From NCBI RefSeq assembly GCF_019097595.1, contig NC_080734.1:19954392-20018391 (forward strand): a stretch of DNA of 64,000 nucleotides, in the 5' to 3' direction. The notes beneath the pieces are model-generated. The model ran no database searches. It had not been told where the DNA came from and saw nothing but the letters and a program-made list of their open reading frames with translations. Positions 40,186-51,299 of this stretch are shown one piece after another. The translations under genes and the position numbers were made by a program. Numbering within the stretch: position 1 is the stretch's first letter; the number at the start of each line of letters is the position of its first letter. Source of the DNA: Hemibagrus wyckioides. Its lineage: Eukaryota > Chordata > Actinopteri > Siluriformes > Bagridae.

Positions 40186-43100
40186 GAGCCCATCTAAACC
40201 TATGATAATTGTTTCTAATAAAAGAGCTGTACACAAGTCTTAAGATGTACCAGAAGCACTTCCAAATCCAGTTCCGAATTAGTGAATCATGTAGCCTAAC
40301 TATGATTTTTATCTTGATTTCACATACTTTTTGAACTATACATTACATTGAAAAAAATGGGATTAAAATCAAACACTTTACTACTTTACCTGTGGGTGGT
40401 GCTGGAGTCGGACATGTACTTCCACCTGTAAAAGGAAAATGAAAAATGAGTAAAATCTTTAGATGTCTATACTAACTGTGTGTTATATTTAAAAGTACCT
40501 TTCATCAAATCCATGTTTATTAAAATTCGGGACACATCATGTTATTCTTACTTCACTGTATTAGGGTCATTTGCATATGTATCATTTGCATACTATTTAT
40601 GTTATAGAGATTATTAAATCAAATTTAAATAACTAAATAGACTACATAAAATAACTACACAGTAGATAACGTTTTTCTTAGCGACTATACAGTTTATCAT
40701 GTTACCTACTTGACATGTCAGCTAGCGGCTGGCAGAACTCTCCGTCATTTGGAACACCATTGATGCAATAACATGAGGACATTGTTGCGCCGTTGCATTG
40801 GCCATATTGCATGCACTTGTCACATGGCCAGAAATACTGATCCTCACACCTGCACTGGTATCCAGTATTGTTTAATTGGCACACTGCGAAAAATGAGAAA
40901 ACAAACAGTACAGTAAATTGAGTGTTTCTTAATGGATGAAAATAAATACAATTAGTAAAAGTAAAATCAGTAAGATTACTGTGTTAGTGCTTGTTTGTAA
41001 AAAGTATTAAGCTATATAAAATTTGTAACTTAATTTTAAAAAGAGGTTTTAAACACCAGAAATTAACCAGGATCTATTTGTTCACTTACCTATTATTACA
41101 AATTAACATAGGATGAGTGTTTAAGGAAGCTGTAGGACATTAGCCCACAGACAGCGTGTGTTCTTTATTTAACACACACCTTTAAGTAAATCATATTCTG
41201 CATAATATCAGGCCTCTTTGTGTCTCATTTGTAATCGTCATGTTTCTTGTTTAGGTTTTCTGAGTCTGTCTGTTGTGTGTATTGTTCGTAAAAAGGGCAG
41301 TGAATTCCAGACTTACCGGTTGTTATGTTCACAGTGGAGATTTTAGTGGTGTTGTCTAGTTGAAGACTGAATGATTTGAGTTGCTGTATCAAAATCACTT
41401 CAGAAACATTTATCTCTACAACCACGATGTATTCCAGTGCATATGAACTAGCTGGGAAGACAATAAAACCATGATTAACCGTGTTAATCTTAATATGTCT
41501 ACTTAGTACACATTCAGTTTACATTCACAAAATTGTAAAGTTTTTTTCCATTTTTTATCCCACTCATTTCTTAGCCAATTCCATCCCACCAGCCAGCTCT
41601 CCCCATCACACAACAGCTATCAGCCCAGGTGAGAGAAGGTTAACGGGTAAAACCAACAGCAGCTGCTCGTACTGCTTCACAAGACACACTCCAAAGAAAG
41701 CACTATCCGCCCTCAGCCACATTCATGAGCTCATAGATACACATGATCGGTTAGTTTCACTGTGATTAAAGGAAGAGAGATCTCTGGACGTATAGCGAAT
41801 GCTTTTCTGTTGTGTCACTCAAGACCCTACAATACTAAACGTTAGTTATGCATGTAACTGTGGCGCTATGAATACCGTATCAGCACCAGGGCGCTTGAAT
41901 AACGTCTGAATATCCAGAGCATGACAGAGGTGATACAGCCCACTCCTGAGTTCCCAGTGTTCTGAGTTTCCAGTGTGACCACTGCCTCTACCCCTGGGCA
42001 CAGTCTCATTGCTTGGTGGTGGTCACTGATGCTGTGGATGGTTCTGTGTGGACAGCCTGTGACCCAGGAGACAGCCATGGACAGAGCCACTTGGGGACTC
42101 ACACTGTCACAGATCTGCCATTACATCTCTCAGCATGTAACAGCAAAGAATTAGTGTCTATAATGACCTCAGAAACTACACTGTCCTAATAGTTCCTCAT
42201 GGGCCGTTGATTGCTGCTGTAGAAAGGACATTATTTAGTTAAAGTTACATTTGTTTCTGTTTAGTGTCACCCAAATGAGGATGAGGTTCCCTTCTGAGCC
42301 TGGTTCCTCTTAAGGTTTCTTCCTCGTATCATCGCAGGAAGTTTTTCCTTGTTTCCTTTGTTGCCACAGGCTTCTCATTAGGGATAAATATGGATAAAAT
42401 AGTTTAATAATTTAATTTAATAATTTTTTTTCTTTCTCTCCTTTCTCTGTTTCTCTTCTTTTGTAAAGCTGCTTTGAAACAATGTCCATTGTAAAAGGCG
42501 CTATACAAATAAATTTAATTGAATTGAATAGTGGTGCCATGCAGGCTTCCTACCACACCACAAAGGGAAGCAAGGAAAGCACATTACAAGTGCCAGTGAT
42601 TTGTCTAGCTCTACCAAGGAGAACTACAAACAACAATGTGTTAACTGGCAAACAGCATCTGGGCTTCCATCACTGGGGCAGATGCCACATCACATATGTA
42701 AAGTCTTTATCCAGTGCATCCACCCCAGCACTGTACAGCATCTCAGCTGTCAGTGAGTCAGTCATGTTTCATCCCAGCTGATGAGATTCTACACAGGACA
42801 GTAAAAGCTGCTCAGTTATGTGCATACATAACAACAACAACACTTTTATCAGTAAAGAAACAAAGTTTCTTCTCCAGATACCAATGATCCTGACACCTTA
42901 TGCTCTCCTTATCTGTTCATCTCCACTGTACACATGCATGGAGTGGCTTGAAATATTAATAAGTCTAAACATGTGTAAAGGTAGTACAAAGCATTGTCTG
43001 TTTTTTGCCTTTCAGTGCAGTTGAGCATGTACGAAATTCCACTGCCCCATTACTTTACTGCCCCCTGGTGGATTAATTACACCTCCATCAGGGTTTGTGT

Positions 43101-45694
43101 ACATGAAAAGACTTTCACGCTTTTATTGATTTAGAGAGCTGTGATTGGTCAACTGGTCCCCTGCAAATCCATGGGACTAATACAGTCTCGTGAAACACTT
43201 TAACTCACTCCCAGTACAACCCCTAATGCCCCCCACTAGCAAAACTCCATCACAGCAGGCAAGAAGGAAAAAGGGAAGAATTAGTGTAAGAACATGGTGT
43301 TTATGATGAACGCTGGATCATGCATCATTATGTGACCTTGTTAGAAAATAATGTGCAAAAGCTGTTCTGCTGTTCTGGTGCTTAGGGAGAAACAGCACAC
43401 CAGTTACAGGATTTCTGTCAAATTAAATGACTGATATTGACATTGAAGAGTAACTTATTATTTTATATTAATAATAATAATAATAATAATAATAGTAGTA
43501 GTAGTAGTAATAATAATAATAATAATCATCATCATCATCGTTCATAAGGAAAAAAGATTTTTTTTGCTTACATGCTCGTTTTTGTCTTACGTGATTGAGT
43601 TGCCCATCTTTAGAATTTAGCTGTAAAACAAAATCAACATTTAATTATAGAAAAGCTCTTTTACTGCAGCAAATTTGTCAGTTCAAAGTACATGAATAAA
43701 TCATTGTTAATGAATTAACTACAAATCTACAAGTCAAGCTGCCAAAATGTTTTTCTCAGTACCGTGTAGAGTGAGAGTTACACTATATTGCCAAAAGTAT
43801 TTGCTCACCTGCCTTGACTCGCATATGAACTTAAGTGACATCCCATTCCTAATCCATAGGGTTCAATATGACGTCGGTCCACCCTTTGCAGCTCTAACAG
43901 CTTCAACTCTTCTGGGAAGGCTGTCCACAAGGTTTAGGAGTGTGTTTATGGGAATTTTTGACCATTCTTCCAGAAGCGCATTTGTGAGGTCACACACTGA
44001 TGTTGGACGAGAAGGCCTGGCTCTCAGTCTCCGTTCTAATTCATCCCAAAGGTGTTCTATGGGGTTGAGGTCAGGACTCTGTGCAGGCCAGTCAAGTTCA
44101 TCCACACCAGACTCTGTCATCCATGTCTTTATGGACCTTGTTTTGGTCACTGGTGCACAGTCATGTTGAAAGAGGAAGGGGCCAGCTCCAAACTGTTCCC
44201 ACAAAGTTGGGAGCATGAAATTGTCCAAAATGTCTTGGTATGCTGAAGCATTCAGAGTTCCTTTCACTGGAACTAAGGGGCCAAGCCCAGCTCCTGAAAA
44301 ACAACCCCACACCATAATCCCCCCTCCACCAAACTTTACACTTGGCACAATGCAGTCAGACAAGTACCGTTCTCCTGGCAACCGCCAAACCCAGACTCGT
44401 CCATCAGATTGCCAGATGGAGAAGCGCGATTGGTCACTCCAGAGAACGCGTCTCCACTGCTCTAGAGTCCAGTGGCGGCGTGCTTTACACCACTGCATCC
44501 GACGCTTTGCATTGCACTTGGTGATGTATGGCTTGGATGCAGCTGCTCGGCCATGGAAACCCATTCCATGAAGCTCTCTGCGCACTGTTCTTGAGCTAAT
44601 CTGAAGACCACATGAAGTTTGGAGGTCTGTAGCGATTGACTCTGCAGAAAGTTGGCGACCTCTTCGCACTATGCGCCTCAGCATCCGCTGACCCCGCTCC
44701 GTCAGTTTACGTGGCCTACCACTTCGTGGCTGAGTTGCTGTCGTTCCCAAACACTTCCACGTTCTTATAATACAGCTGACAGTTGACTGTGGAATATTTA
44801 GGAGCGAGGAAATTTCACGACTGGATTTGTTGCACAGGTGGCATCCTATCACAGTTCCACGCTGGAATTCACTGAGCTCCTGAGAGCGACCCATTCTTTC
44901 ACAAATGTTTGTAAAAACAGTCTGCATGCCTAGGTGCTTGATTTTATACACCTGTGGCCATGGAAGTGATTGGAACACCTGATTCTGATTATTTGGATGG
45001 GTGAGCGAATACTTTTGGCAATATAGTGTATATGAAGTATCTCACTCTCGTGAAGTAAAATGATTGAATCCTCACACAAGTCTCACACACGTGCTTCTGT
45101 ACGTCTTCTTTGTTTTGCACTGAACGAAAATCTCACAGTATATGTCAAATAACAGCGAAGGCTCTGAGGTTTAGAGTATTTCTTTTGTAATGATTAAGTC
45201 ATTCTCATATCTAATTTGTTAGAAAAACTTTCTTTGTGCCGGTTTTCAGGCAGTGAATCACTGTGTGGAGTTTCAAGTCCTTGAGTGTAAGTCTGGGTCA
45301 ATTTTGTGGTCAATACAGTTGTGTCAAAACCACCATTTAAAATGGTTATTAATAATATCCACAATCTCAAGTCTTATTGCATAATCAAACAATAACATTT
45401 CTGGCAGAAAACACCACAACATACAAACTTACATACCACAGTCTGAAACTCAAAAGTTTTTAAGATCAATGTAATGTTTAATTTCTAATCTCAGATTCTA
45501 AACATTTCTATGAGCACCCCTACTGTCTGTGTCCTTGTGTATAATAGTTATGCTTTATAGAAATAGTAACTCTTGTATACAGTAAAGCTTACGTCAGCAG
45601 CCAAGGCCGATGTTTCAAGGAATCCTAGTGTTTCCACAACACACGTTTTCATTAGCAAGATGGCTGTGAATGTCAGCAGGTAGATTGATTTCAT
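31356..45694 (-). CDS. adgrf5: adhesion G protein-coupled receptor F5 (GPR116), complete, 18 coding exons
   Basis: Coding exons: 45593-45694, 43572-43620, 41317-41451, 40710-40883, 40390-40425, 38263-38369, 37987-38051, 37733-37869, 37286-37486, 36860-37063, 36546-36704, 35458-35636, 35200-35376, 33555-34910, 33178-33219, 32438-32497, 31641-31704, 31356-31438. The total is 3330 nt, giving 1109 aa. Order: signal peptide [14 protein letters not shown]; furin-type RQKR (46-49); EGF-like Cys-rich exon (96-153); Pro linker; SEA with G225/S226 in PGSIIV; two Ig modules (about 269-456); hormone-receptor-like module (457-516); [16 protein letters not shown], cleavage Thr764/Thr765; 7TM about 783-1040; Ser/Thr-rich tail with a [14 protein letters not shown] motif that recalls the mammalian ADGRF5 tail. 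Known roles of the family are Gq signalling in surfactant, vascular and ion-transporting epithelia. Human ADGRF5 is longer (about 1346 aa, three Ig). Exon 32438-32497 is the least certain. The largest first-half intron hosts a Tc1 copy. Confidence 0.93.
31908..32245. mobile_element. foldback/MITE-like element with roughly 48-bp imperfect inverted ends
   Basis: CTGCCCAATTTCAAATGGAA at about 31910, continuing to CATTTGCAATTGCATTTCC, is mirrored by GGAAATGCAAATGTGAAGGC through CATTTGAATTTTGGCAGG at 32190-32241. It lies in the adgrf5 intron between exons 31641-31704 and 32438-32497. No coding capacity is seen and the superfamily is unknown. Confidence 0.6.
32660..32890 (+). repeat. SINE-like dispersed repeat
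   Basis: A compact GC-richer block starts GGGCACTGGTGGCTCAGGGG and continues with TACCAAGTCCGGATAAAAAT, GGAAGGGCATCGGGTGTAAA and CTGTGGCGACCCCTCACACA. It ends AGCAGCCGAAAGATCAACAA, the hallmark tail of a common fish repeat. It lies in an adgrf5 intron. Its ORFs are not genes. Confidence 0.65.
35148..35183. repeat. (TA)n microsatellite
   Basis: Perfect TA run next to the donor side of adgrf5 exon 35200-35376. Confidence 0.95.
38372..40389. other. long adgrf5 intron content
   Basis: Contains a partial SINE-like tail (about 39235-39290, GTGCTATACAAATAAATTGA), a (CA)n run at 39915-39943, another at about 40060-40088, and a (TTA)n run at about 40105-40185. Nothing else was recognised. Long apparent ORFs here are repeat translations. 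Confidence 0.7.
42250..42535 (+). repeat. SINE-like repeat, best-preserved copy with GCTATACAAATAAA tail
   Basis: Ordered blocks are GATGAGGTTCCCTTCTGAGC, CCTCTTAAGGTTTCTTCCTC, CTTCTCATTAGGGATAAATA, GTAAAGCTGCTTTGAAACAA and GGCGCTATACAAATAAATTT, then a short AATTG tail repeat. Copies occur four more times in the window. It lies in the adgrf5 intron between exons 41317-41451 and 43572-43620. Confidence 0.75.
43470..43545. repeat. compound (AAT)n(AGT)n(ATC)n microsatellite
   Basis: Runs of AAT, then AGT, AAT again and finally ATC units lie next to the furin-site exon of adgrf5. Confidence 0.9.
43781..45028 (-). mobile_element. Tc1-like DNA transposon, full length, copy 2 (open transposase)
   Basis: The element is 1248 bp with inverted ends CACTATATTGCCAAAAGTAT and the mirror ending GGCAATATAGTG, flanked by TA duplications at 43779-43780 and 45029-45030. 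It lies in adgrf5 intron 1 (coding numbering). It is nearly identical to 1060-2292 but lacks that copy's frameshift and C-terminal deletion. Confidence 0.95.
43863..44894 (-). CDS. Tc1 transposase, intact ORF (343 aa)
   Basis: A cut-and-paste transposase of the Tc1/mariner DD34E group. The N-terminal paired-type helix-turn-helix region starts [13 protein letters not shown], then the GRPRK hook-like motif. Catalytic Asp lies in WSDQS, the second Asp in FQHDCAP, and the Glu 34 residues later in NPIEHLW. The frame also extends upstream to 44978, but the MGRSQ start was preferred because it gives the usual length of about 340 aa and avoids reading the inverted end as protein. Two substitutions relative to copy 1 (WSDQS for WSDES, CAPVTKT for CAPVHKA) may weaken it. 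Host expression is unknown. Confidence 0.9.
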   Translation of the reverse strand: MGRSQELSEFQRGTVIGCHLCNKSSREISSLLNIPQSTVSCIIRTWKCLGTTATQPRSGRPRKLTERGQRMLRRIVRRGRQLSAESIATDLQTSCGLQISSRTVRRELHGMGFHGRAAASKPYITKCNAKRRMQWCKARRHWTLEQWRRVLWSDQSRFSIWQSDGRVWVWRLPGERYLSDCIVPSVKFGGGGIMVWGCFSGAGLGPLVPVKGTLNASAYQDILDNFMLPTLWEQFGAGPFLFQHDCAPVTKTRSIKTWMTESGVDELDWPAQSPDLNPIEHLWDELERRLRARPSRPTSVCDLTNALLEEWSKIPINTLLNLVDSLPRRVEAVRAAKGGPTSY

Positions 45695-45699
45695 CTCTG

Positions 45700-48600
45700 T
45701 ATCATGACAAAGAGAAAAAGTAAGAAATTGATCGTGCTTTATTGATCCTGCACACGGATGTAAAAGCAAAGCCAGAGCTCACCAGTCTGACTGATTCCGA
45801 TCAAATGTTCATAAAAGCAGTTTAATGTGTATTCATCAGGATATAATAACCTGCTGTGACAGTTCCTAACATGATCCTAAAATGGCAGGAATATGATTCA
45901 TTTTAAATCCTCTGGCTGGTTTTATTACACCATCTGCACTTCAGCGTCTCCTCCAAGATTCAGGAGATTTTCCACTGTAAACTTATATACAACATACAAC
46001 TATATACTGTGTCCTTATTGTGTTAGCTTTTTAAATGTTATGCTACTGCCACATTACACACACTCTGCTTTCTGATTATTTTCTGATAAGTATCAATACT
46101 TTATACTTGGTCAATACTTGAATAATTATCCTCTGATTTGATCTTCTACAGTATGTCAGTGCAGTAGAGGAGTTCCCCGGAGAGACCACGGCTATAAAAA
46201 AGTTCAAAATGTTGTTTTCAAGGAAAATAATGAGCGTCATATTTACTAAACATTTAGTCTGAACAGAACCCCCAACTTTATTGCTTGCCATCATATTTGA
46301 CATTTTTGCATCCTTTTCTGAAAATGTTATTAAAATGGAAACGCCTTAAAATGAATACTTTAATATAATATTTGCATCTTTATGAGTTTACCTGTTGTAG
46401 ATATTTTCTCCCTTTAGATTTTAGAGCAGTTTTCAACAATCTGTTTGTGAAATAACAAAGATGATTAATATGAGAGTTTTGTTTTGTTATTTACAATATT
46501 TAAAGATATAAAGGAAAAACATAAAATGTATAAAATAAATAATAAAAATATTTTTAGTTTCAATCATTTTTAAACTTAATTTAGGACATTACAGGTGAAC
46601 AGTGTTGTTTTTTTCACACATTCACATCTAAATTAAATGTGTAAATTTATTACAACCATAAAAATATTTTTCAATGCCAATTATCAACATTTTGAGAAAT
46701 TCATTTGCTTCTAAAAAAAGATACACAAACACACAGTCATTTAGAAACTGATATATATAGTAAATATAAACAAGCTTTTCAGGGATGCTCAGTAAGACAT
46801 GATAGTGTTAAATGGGCAGGGCTGAAGCCTTCTTTAAAATCACTCCGTTTCAGATAATGTGCTGGTTGTGAGTGTAAACAGTGGAAACTGTGACATAAAC
46901 TTGATGAGATCTGATCACTGGAGTCATTTGAGATCATAATTAAAGTTTAAGGGTAGACATGTTATAAATGCTTTATCATACAATTTGAAGAAAAACAGAT
47001 CTAAATTGGTCATTTCTACCTGTAGTGACTTATTGAAGACATAAACCCATAATTTACATCCTTATTACAGTAAGTGTTTTTTTTCTGGTCTGTTTATTTT
47101 ATTCTAGAAAATGAGAACATCTAAATTGTCCAGTGTCGCCTACCGTATGCTTGAAAATGTAGCTAAAAGAAAGATGTAGTATTTCTGTGTATTATTTTCA
47201 TTCTGTAGATAACTGGCTATATAAACTGATACAATTTTATTTGTATAGTGCTTGTAACAATGGACATTGACTCAAAGCAGCTTTACAGAAAGTAAGAAAC
47301 ATAGTACAAAAGATTAATGCTAGACAAAAAGTTCAGATTAATATTAGAATTATATTTAAATTTATTTTGTATTTGTTAATGACCACGATATGATGTATAT
47401 GTGAAACATCATAACTTGGATACATACAGTGATTAGATACGGCACTGATCTGATACACAGACCCCACAGATCCTGTAACATGTGCAAGGTCTGGAATTGA
47501 ATTTGGAAAAGAACGGTATTTAAAACTATATATGTTTACTTTATTTATTACATTCACAATCAAATAAAAGAGGTCATTTTTGTGTGAAAGGGTTTAACTA
47601 TGATAAAAAATAAATATCATAAAGCTTTGTACTTTTAAAAGAAAACAGCATTGGATGGGTCTCGGGATTGACTTATACTCAAGGTTTCAGTATAAACATA
47701 AACAGTGTATTGATGTACAGGTATTGATAATACCTGTTTTTTGTTTTTTTTAATTCAATTAATAATTTTAATGCAAAATATTTCTTTTTTTGCGCATAAA
47801 AACAAAACAACTGGGCAATCTTTTTTAAAATGAGTAAAATAAGTAACAAAAGTAAGTCTATTCAATTAAAAAGAGAAACAATAAATAAATAAATATGATA
47901 AATAATGTCCCACTTCTTATAAAATCACCACATACTTAAAGCAAGTATTGTTCACTAAAATAATCATAATACTATCTACTTAAAAATGTGTTAATTTTTT
48001 TTTTTTTAATTAAAAATAGTATTACTAGGTTTAAAATACCCATAGATATCTACCAAGATGCATATGAAGAGAACAAATTTACCGATTGTCTTTTAATTGT
48101 TTCAAATGTTTCACTGAGTTGTTCTTTAATGACATACTACTAAAGTTGACTTGGGAATAAGAAGCGTAAAATAATCTTTTTTTAAACAGGGAGCCATCGA
48201 GACAGCAGGAAACTATAAAACATACTCAGTATTCATTTCAGGATCGTTCATCTGTCAATGCTATCAGACTCTATTGATTGCATACTTTAATATTTTTTAG
48301 AACAATAAACAAATTTCAGCTGTAAAAGAATAAATAAGCTACATGATCAACTCATGTGTACACACATGCCTAGTGCTGAGTTAGACACGAGCGTGTGTTT
48401 ACCAGGAAAAAGGTGTTACAGGCAACTTAAAAACATTAAAAACATTCAGTTACCCCTTACATTTTTGGAGTAAAAAATATGCCTTACTTTACCTTGACTC
48501 CAGCAGCCACAGCATACACACACGAATCCAGCTACAGGTTGGAGACTCGAAGCTTTTTTTTCCCACACACAGCTGACCTGCATACACAACAAATACGAAA

Positions 48601-49380
48601 CTTCCTGGAACAAAGTAATATACATTACTAGTTTTCTAGTCTAGTGGGTTACTCTCTTTTATGTGTTTATATATTAATCAGATTAAAAATATAAAAATGC
48701 TAAATAAAAAAATAAATAAAATAAATAAAATATGATGTCTCTGTGTAAAACTTGCTCCATATTTAGATGTGGGCTATTTAAATTCTACTCAATTGTAGTA
48801 TTTTCCACCCCTTAAGACTTCTAACACCACCACTACTTCACCCAAATACTATAAAAAAACTGATATTTTAGTCATTATTTTATCTGTTACAAACAGGAAC
48901 CATCTATACAGTTTGTGACTAAAGACCGGCTCTCACAGCTTTTATGAATTTTTATGAGAACTTTTCTTCTTTAACCCTTTTCTAGTAGTACACTGGCTTT
49001 ACATTCTGGTGGCAGATTTAAACTGGACTTATCAGACACTTTTCAGTATAAACCAATGAATTATTTAATTGCTGAAAGTCTGTTCCAAGGTTAGGTTGGG
49101 TTTCTGTGTGTAGAGTATCATGACCCCCTGCTGGCCAAACAATCCCACAGTACCTCCCCACAATAACACTGGGACTCAGACAAAACACAGACAGCACAAC
49201 TACAGCGTTATTTAAACTGTATACAACTGCAACAAAAACACCAAACTAGACTAGGTAAAAAGTAACACTTATGAAACTGAGCCTTTAAACACTACCGTGA
49301 AATTAGACATCATAAATAAATTCAGTGCTGAACACAGACACACACAAAAACAATGTAGTTTTTATTTTATATATATATAT
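45700..49380. other. 5' flank of adgrf5 with candidate non-coding exons
   Basis: An acceptor (GATACAG) lies two bases before the adgrf5 start codon, so at least one 5' UTR exon must lie upstream. Minus-strand donor candidates end at 46391 (CAG/GTAAAC) and at 48493 (AAG/GTAAAG). The second, about 48493-48590, is a plausible first exon. An inverted SINE-like tail lies at about 47232-47300. The remainder is AT-rich with nothing recognised. Confidence 0.4.
49092..49345. repeat. block shared with 23105-23400
   Basis: See 23105-23400. Same order and orientation of matching segments, positioned upstream of the adgrf5 5' region. Confidence 0.55.
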
Positions 49381-49385
49381 ATATT

Positions 49386-49598
49386 TATCCTCCTACAACC
49401 TGGTGTCCACATACGTGGACATCACATTTTTGGTTGTGTGCACCATAATACTTAATTCTTTGTAACTGGAACCTGTTGTACTCAAAAGAAGTGGCTTCAT
49501 GTTCAAAAATATCTGGTTATTATATTTATTGGTTCCTCCAAATAGCTACAAGAAATCTAAAATGCAAGCCAAACCAAAGCTTGGGTCTTAGGAGGATA
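49386..49598. mobile_element. small MITE-like element
   Basis: Short inverted ends TATCCTCCTA (49386-49395) and TAGGAGGATA (49589-49598) bound about 213 bp. Inside, next to the left end, is a smaller hairpin GTCCACATACGTGGAC. No ORF is present. It abuts the next MITE. The family is not identified. Confidence 0.55.
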
Positions 49599-49604
49599 TA
49601 TATA

Positions 49605-49922
49605 CAGTATCTCACAAAAGTGAGTACACCCCTGACATTTTTGTAAATATTTTATTATATCTTTTCATGTGACAACACTGAAGAAATGACCCTCTGTTCC
49701 AATGTACAGTAGTGAGTGTCCAGCCTGTATAACAGTGTAAATTTACTGTCCCCTCAAAATAACTCAACACACAGCCATTAATGTCTAAACCATTGGCAAC
49801 AAAAGTGACTACATCCCTAAGTGGAAATGACCAAATTGGGCCCAATTAGCCATTTAATTATAAATATTTACAAAAATATTGGCAAAAATGTGAGTGGTGT
49901 ACTCACTTTTGTGAGATACTGT
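49605..49922. mobile_element. Tc1-type MITE (CAGTATCTCACAAAAGTGAG ends)
   Basis: The left end CAGTATCTCACAAAAGTGAG at 49605 is mirrored by CTCACTTTTGTGAGATACTG ending at 49922, and both are flanked by TATA. It is about 318 bp and has no coding capacity. The terminal sequence is one of the common fish Tc1-derived families. Confidence 0.85.
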
Positions 49923-50007
49923 ATATATATATATATACACACTACTGTTTGGGATCACTCAAAAATTGTATTGTTTTCCAAGGAAACACATGAAATTAGT
50001 CAGAGTT

Positions 50008-50163
<156 letters not shown>

Positions 50164-51299
50164 CAGATGTGCCACATGATAATTAGAAATAAACTGCAGA
50201 TGTGAACTTGGCACAAATGTCTACATTGAAGATCTGGACTATAGCTGCTGAGAAGATCTCCAAGTATATTGCACAAAAAAATGATTAAGACTCAGAATGA
50301 TGCCTTAATGCTGAAATTTATTTCTCATTTTTGATTGTTTTAATTTATGTTTTATGATTCCTGTGGCTTTGGTTTTCTGTTAACTCTCCTATCCATTAGT
50401 TACCCCAGTTTAAAGAGACCGCAGTTGTCATGTTGTTTTTCCAGTTTGTATATTGTTGTTAATAAGATAATAAAACAGATAAGGGTATAATAAAGTTCCA
50501 GAAGGTTTCTTTATTTGCTGTTGTATTGGGCCAATAATATTTACATTGAGTTTTATTAACTATCATAATGTCAATAGGCCTAAGTGCAGAAATAGAGCAA
50601 GCCATAAGAAAGCTGTGCGAAAATATGCTCTAGTAACTAGATACAGTTTGCCTGCAACACCTTAATACTTGGATTGTCTCGAATTCTGCCTGGGTTAAAA
50701 AGCTCTTTTAAAATTAGTTTTGAAATTTAGTTTAACTTGTTTTTATCACTCTTTTAAAATTTAGCTTGACAGAGAGGACACAGTAAAACACAATACTGTA
50801 ACAAAAGTTTTCATTTTAATTGGTCAGTCATCAATCTCTTCTTTTACATAATAGTAAATATATCGGTTACATGTTTTAAGTCATAAATCTGTAACTGGAA
50901 TATAATGTTCATACATCAGCTTCACACATTTGACACCAATTGATTCTAAGCTTGAGCTTCAGTCTGATGATACGATCCAGCAGAAGTTATCAAAGCTGCC
51001 AGTATGCTTTAGCAACACTTTTTTTTGCCCTGACAGTCAAACAAAGGCCAAATAACCCTGTGCACCATGTTGTCAAGAGGGAGGAGGTATGAATGCCAGT
51101 AAAGTCTATCAGCTCACTACATAGCTACATCTAGCTGACTAGACATATTCTGTACACCACATATCATCATCTAAAATATGAATGATGAATCAAAACTATT
51201 CCCAAAAGTCTCCATACGCAGGGGAAATCAATATGCATTAACAAAATGGCATCCAAGATTTTTCAAACACACACACACACACACAAAAGTACAAAACAC
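50164..51299. other. intergenic, nothing recognised
   Basis: AT-rich sequence between adgrf5 and tnfrsf21. There is a short (CA)n run at about 51269-51285. No coding or conserved signal was seen. Confidence 0.5.

Noticed and set aside
39862..40234. ORFs rich in poly-His/Thr, poly-Leu or poly-Ile
   Set aside because: They are translations of (CA)n and (TTA)n microsatellites.
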